This document shows positions 58,893-64,000 of a DNA stretch of 64,000 nt, in pieces. Location of the stretch: assembly GCA_033063855.1 (NCBI GenBank), contig CP093829.1:22165537-22229536 (forward strand), in the 5' to 3' direction. Origin of the DNA: Smittia aterrima (lineage: Eukaryota; Arthropoda; Insecta; Diptera; Chironomidae). The notes under the pieces were generated by a model. It was given only the letters and a program-made list of their open reading frames with translations. It was not told the DNA's origin and made no database searches. Both the position numbers and the translations under genes were made by a program. Position 1 is the first letter of the stretch. The number at the start of each line of letters is the position of its first letter.

Positions 58893-61745
58893 CAGCAACA
58901 TCAACCGGCTTTCTCTCTGATAAGGCTTACAACGTTCACAAAACATTGTGCGAGGCATAGAAAAACTTTGACATGCACAATGCGGCTCAGTGTGATGTAA
59001 TCGTGCGATTTTCCCGCTTAATCGAATTTTGATAACGTTGAAGCAGCTTGTTTGATCAATGCTTAATTAATAAACCGCGGAAAATGAAAGGCTCTAGTAA
59101 ATAAATTGACTCAATCAGCATACGTTCCTATCGATTAGCGTAGCGATTTATTGAGGTCGAGCATGCACATTTGTTGTTTATCTCGGCGAATATCAAAAAC
59201 CTACGGCAGCGCTCGCTCTTGTTAATCAATTATCACTTTTAAAATGCAATTTGTATGTTTACATTAGAATCGTGAGAGCGCCAACAGGCAAAGTCAAACT
59301 TCAATTAGTCATAATTGAATTTTTTTTATTGTCGACCGCGAGAAAACAAATCGACAAGTCCACGTATGGAAATATTTTATGTTCCCTCCCAACTTGGAAA
59401 GCAGAGGGAAAAAAACTTTCAATCTTCGAAGCTTTGCGGCAGTTCGACCGCGTGAAAAGGTCTCGACTTTTCCTTCTTCTTATCTCGGATAGATTTCCAC
59501 GCTAAATTAATAAACCAACACGCCTCGGGAACCTTTGTTTGCTTTTATAGAAGGATATCGCCTTCAGCTTTCTCTCTTCGAACATTTTCCTAATTAACTT
59601 TCCATAATCATTTTGTTCCAACCCTGATTTCTGCTATTCTTAGCTAATAACTTAACATTGAGGATGGGTAAACACTTCGTTTTATTAGATCACATTTCCA
59701 TCGCGAAAAAATGATCGACTGTTAGTTTAAACAATCCTTGGATTCCAAACATTCCAACGAGTCTTTGATAAATCGACTTTCTTTCGCGAGAAATTACGAT
59801 CGTTGAACGTCGAGTTAGAGATAACTCTAAACAATCAGCGTGAAGCTATCGGAAGCATAAATATCTGTCAAAAATTATTTAAACCCGCAGACCCAAATCC
59901 CTCATTTGTGGAATCATCTTCTCAATCGATATTTCAAGCCAATGCGGAATTTGAGGTTTTCTCAGAATTTTGAGTTCTTTCGAATTTTATTTGCTGCTTA
60001 ACTTTGAAATCATAAAATTTGTTGAAAAGTTAGTGAGTGAGAGAACCACAAGGAACAAAGTTATTCAATAGCTTTATCACCTTCGCTTTTCAAGATCGAT
60101 TTTTCCGAGAACTTGAGATTCTTGTCTCGACTCAGCTTTAAATAAAAAGAAACTTTTGGCCTTTTTTTCGAGTTTGAAAAGATTTGTTTGGGTCATCAAA
60201 CTTCTTCGGAGATTTTTGTGGCCAAAATGTTTGCATTAACTGATCTGAGTTAGTTGCGAAGTCGAGCGAAAAAGTTAATGATAAGAGAGACGTGAATCAT
60301 TCAAATTTCTATTGAAGGGTAGATCAATGACATGACATTAGTTGATTCCATCATCGCTTACGACATGACTTGGCATGTGATTATCCTAAACTGATTTGCA
60401 TTCAATGATTCAATTGAGTCATTTACATTTTACGACTTCTCATCCACTGGCCGAGTTTATGCAGAGCAGTTCACGTCGTATATTAAAAGCAAGTGACTCA
60501 GATACACCGGCAAAGTCGCGTGAGTTCCAGTTTCATTTTCGTTTCGCAAAGAGAAATTCGAGAATTGCACGAAAAATCTCCGATCAACCGGCAAAAGTTT
60601 TGATTTCTCAAAGTGTTCGGAGAACGAGAATATTTTGAATTTTCAGTCTCGATCTTCTTGTTCCTTCATTCAACTGTTTGTGCGAAATATTTTTAGGTTT
60701 GGCGAAGATTTTACATGATCACAATGTGCATAAACCAAGAACGCGAGGCAAAACGGATTTGAAAAATATTTTTACTTCTTTTCTGGAAATTTCAATTTGA
60801 GAAGAAGAAAATTCTAAATCTTGAGGGATTTCTATGCGTAAAATTAAGATTTACAAAAATTGAATCAGAAAATAAATAAATTTAAAGATTTTCTTATGAA
60901 AAATATTTTCTTGCTTCGGATAAAAATCCCAAAAAATATTTAACGCTTGCATTGTGTGCCAGACATTCCTTTCAACCAAAAAAAAATTATTTACATTGTG
61001 CTCAATATTTCAGCGATTTAATTGAAAAACTCAACGAAATTTATCAGCCTAAGCTCACACAATTGATCGCAGGTGTTTCTTGATTTGATTTAATTACTTT
61101 TGAGAAACAAAAATACTTTCAACTTGAAACTGCTTGATTAATCGGCGGCAGAGATTTTTACTCTCGAGGATGAATCGAGTCTCAATTGCTTGAGATTACA
61201 CTTCGCTCCATCTTTGTCGGTTTTAATTCATCGACTTAAAATTATCTTCGAAGCTGTAAAAGCTCTTAAGGAAGTTCTCAATAACGTTAAACAAGATTTA
61301 ATTTTCAAGGTTTCATTAAATCGTCAGTTCGCCAACTTTCAGGAGAATTCCCGGCGGGACTTATCTCGCAGGATGTATCGAACTCATTTATGATAATTAA
61401 TTGAATTGAGATTAATTCGCTTGATTTACGTTGCGGAATTCTTCTCCTGCATTCCAAATCTTCCATAGCACGAGAAGCGAATTCTTACATGATCCAAAGA
61501 TATCTTCTTCTAATCTCATCTTGCAGATGTCAAAAGAGAAGAAACATCGTTCTCAACGCGAGTCTAAAATAATTTTATGCAAAACCTGAAACGCAAATTA
61601 GACACAATCAAGTTCTCAGTTTATTTTTGAGACTTATGGATTTGTTTTCGATAAAAACTTGGACGATGACTTCAGTTGAGTTCTGCCGCATTTTCTGATT
61701 AGATGTCTTAGAAGGAAAGAAAAAGAACGAAGTGAACAATAAAAA
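58893..61745. other. Intergenic DNA, no gene seen
   Basis: AT-rich, with short open frames (for example 59251-59505 and 60396-60638) of unfamiliar content. No further parts of the ligase pseudogene were recognised. Confidence 0.5.
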
Positions 61746-62165
61746 ATGAAATTTGCATCTATCATTCTAATTTTGGCGATTCTTCCTGCTGCTCTTGCCG
61801 TGAGTTTAAAACGGTTTCTATGTTTTATTCCAATCAGAGATCATTAAAGAGCTATTCACAGCAAAACCGGGCGAGGAGAATCGAAGTTCGTGGCGTTAGC
61901 GTTCAACAAGCCTGGACCAACTTTAAGGTGAAATAAAATTAAAATTCCCATCAAACGAACTCCATTTACAGTCAAATTTATTCAACAGAAAATTTATTAT
62001 CCGGACGGTCCACCAGTAAATGAAGCAAAGCACTTCAACTACTTCAAAGAGAGCTTAAAGGTTTACAATCATTACAATTCACGAGGCGAAGTCGTCAACG
62101 AGCATTTAATTCAAGACTATTATGATGAGAGCCAACGATATCAACATTTTTATCTCAACTTTTGA
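61746..62165 (+). CDS. Small secreted protein resembling a lone cathepsin propeptide (inhibitor I29-like)
   Basis: Three phase-0 exons, 61746-61799, 61862-61927 and 61989-62165, give 98 residues. Exon 1 is a complete signal peptide (MKFASIILILAILPAALA). The mature chain QNRARRIEVRGVSVQQAW and following has W-x2-FK-x2-Y and later F-x2-S-x3-Y-x3-N (FKESLKVYNHYN). That spacing matches the WxxFKxxH/Y and ERFNIN-type helices of the I29 cysteine-protease propeptide. No protease domain follows: the stop comes after YQHFYLNF. Free I29 proteins such as fly crammer inhibit cathepsins; this one would differ in being secreted. The similarity is weak and by eye only, so a plain unknown secreted peptide is the alternative. 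AATAAA follows 24 bp after the stop. Confidence 0.65.
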
Positions 62166-62188
62166 ACGGAGAGCAGTTTTATAGTTAA

Positions 62189-62194
62189 AATAAA
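62189..62194 (+). terminator. Poly(A) signal of the I29-like gene
   Basis: AATAAA 24 bp after the stop. Confidence 0.65.
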
Positions 62195-64000
62195 ATCGAC
62201 GTAAGAAATATTGCGATCTGTTCGCAAATTACAATCAAGTGTTTGAATTCTTCGGCGCCACAGGCCTAAGCAAGTTCATTCCAATGTTTAAAGATTAGCG
62301 TCATCAATCTTCTTCTGTTTATTGATATAAAATATTATAAACATAGCGAAAGTTTTAAAAATAAACTTGTTTAGTTAAGCCGATCAATTTAGTCTGAATT
62401 CTTTTCAGAGAATCGATTCCTCCGTCACCGTCACAGCGACGATGTCATAGCTTTAACGAAAAGACGACAATGAAATCATCTCTGACTATCCCACGGACAA
62501 CGAGCGCTGATATTGTGACGAGCTTTTCTCTTCGAATGACTCACTTTCAGTTTATTCTTCAAGAGACGCGTGCGTTTCATTTCCCCGAGCGTTCTTGCCG
62601 CTTTAAAATTTGCCTTGCGCTGTCTCTCCGCTTTCAGTTGCAAAAATATCATCGAACGATTAGCATCGACTAAGAAGTGTTGCGGTAATCAAGAAGCGTC
62701 AACCATACAGTGTTGGTTTCATTTGGCGGTGGTGACATTTAGAGTGGAAGAAGTGAATAATTTATGGAGCGTCAATAAAAGTCTGATTGTGATTAAAATT
62801 CTGAATAAACAAACGTATTTAAATCAGCGAACGAAACTTGAGTGGATTACACTCGACACTCAAAGTGAGTGCACACAGGTATGTCGAGTACTTCACTTCC
62901 TTCGAGCGAGACTCCAGAATCTCGTCTCGCTCGATCTCATTTTTTTCCCCTTTCACATTTACATAAAACATGGCTCTTCATAAAACATTCATCTCGAAAG
63001 CAGGAAAATAATTTCTTCCTCACGAGACTCGCTTTCTCACTTAAACATATCCGAGCCGGCTTGAATAAAACATAGTTCTTGAACATCTTGCAAAGTTTTT
63101 CTAAGCTCAAACGACGAAGAATTTCAAGGAAAACTTACACTTCAGCATTGTTCAAACACAAAGTTAGTTGGGGGAAGTTGTTAAGGAATGAAATGCAGTC
63201 GTAAATTAATAAACTTTATTATTGTTGTTGTGATGTCAGAGGATGAAACACAAATCGCGTGTGGCTGATGTGAATCGAGTGAGCAATTAATAATTTAAAT
63301 CGTCTGAAAGTGAGATGGATCATCGTTCAAATTCAAAATTAATGAATCGGTTTAAAGCTTATGATGACAATTTCAACAGAGAATCGAGTCAAAGATTAAC
63401 AATTTGGTCGTAAAAATGAATTTCTAACAAACGGCAGTTCGGGATGGCATCGAACAAAACGCAAAGTCATAAAATAAATTGAACATTAATGTCTTCCATC
63501 TTCTGTTCATCAATAAAATCATCGCGCAAAAGTTTTCCCGCAAAATTTCCTCTTCGTTTGTTACATCAATTATTGATATTGAGGCTTCGTGTTGACAGTA
63601 AAATCGATCGATTGCATTGTGTTATGGAGGCGGAGGTTTCTCTCTCATTCACTTCTAATTTATAAATTCGAATCGTGTGAAAATGTCGAGCGCTCGCTGC
63701 TGATTTTATTGCTTTCAGACTCCGAGAAGTTTTTTATTTTCTTCTTAAACAAACTTTATTTTTCTTCTCCTGATTCGACTTCATCTGCCGATTGCCTACA
63801 CACGTTCGATGAGCACCTCGCTTTGGGTGTGGAGTATTATAAGTTCTTATCTCGCTTATCTAAACCTAGACTCTCTTTACTTTCTCATTGAAAAACGTGC
63901 TCAAGTGAAATTCTTTCGTAATCTGAGTTGTGCAGTGTGAGATGAATGGAAAAAGTTTTTTTTTGTTCTAAATAATTCAAAGATGTAAATGAATGTTTGT
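62195..64000. other. Intergenic DNA to window end, no gene seen
   Basis: Open frames at 62570-62983 and 63589-63891 are long for the region but have no recognisable domain and no convincing start context. Confidence 0.5.

Noticed and set aside
62570..62983. 137-codon plus-strand frame near the window end
   Set aside because: No ATG-supported start, unfamiliar mixed composition and no splice or promoter context.
1..64000. CRISPR arrays, rRNA, tRNA or transposase genes
   Set aside because: Looked for while reading; nothing with the repeat structure, conserved loops or transposase motifs was seen. A tRNA could still be missed by eye.

Overview
The window is eukaryotic, from an insect and most likely a lower (nematoceran) fly. 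The genes have GT-AG introns, many of them only 50-90 bp. Polyadenylation signals are AATAAA. The proteins are of recognisable fly type: arrestin 2, a Zasp66-type muscle PDZ/ZM protein, and an R&R cuticle protein. Arr2, Zasp66 and Cpr66D all map to polytene region 66D of Drosophila (from memory), so part of the order may be old synteny. A small-genome midge such as a chironomid would fit, but that is a guess. All gene models below were assembled by hand from reading frame and splice-phase agreement.

Layout. 1-10.5 kb: no gene seen; one diverged local duplication. 10.5-12.2 kb (+): PPP4R2, the protein phosphatase 4 regulatory subunit. 12.7-21.8 kb (-): Zasp66-like Z-disc protein with a split PDZ domain, a ZM motif and two alternative 3' ends, tail-to-tail with PPP4R2. 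22.4-24.5 kb (-): R&R cuticular protein. 26.7-29.4 kb (-): large secreted acidic protein of unknown function with an apparent pair of mutually exclusive exons. 29.8-30.2 kb (+): small secreted protein. 31.2-32.8 kb (-): arrestin 2, with a TATA box and a photoreceptor-type homeodomain site. 33.3-34.4 kb (+): Pex7, the PTS2 import receptor. 34.9-39.4 kb (-): RPGR-like RCC1-domain protein ending in a CaaX box. 40.0-42.3 kb (+): a GNPAT-related protein that has lost the acyltransferase active-site motifs and carries a five-copy 31-residue repeat tail. 44.2-56.4 kb (+): HTATSF1 (Tat-SF1/barricade) splicing factor with a 10.5 kb intron; inside it on the other strand (45.9-47.6 kb) lies a C-type-lectin-like gene. 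58.3-58.7 kb (+): a broken, internally deleted acyl-CoA synthetase/luciferase-family pseudogene. 61.7-62.2 kb (+): a small secreted protein resembling a lone cathepsin propeptide (I29). The rest is intergenic or intronic with no gene recognised.

The genes do not form a pathway. Two of them (Arr2 and the RPGR homologue) belong to photoreceptor or ciliary biology, and two (the cuticle protein and the acidic secreted protein) look extracellular. The points most worth a second look are the degenerate acyltransferase with its repeat tail, the exon pair in the acidic secreted gene, the hidden ligase pseudogene, and the alternative ends of Zasp66.
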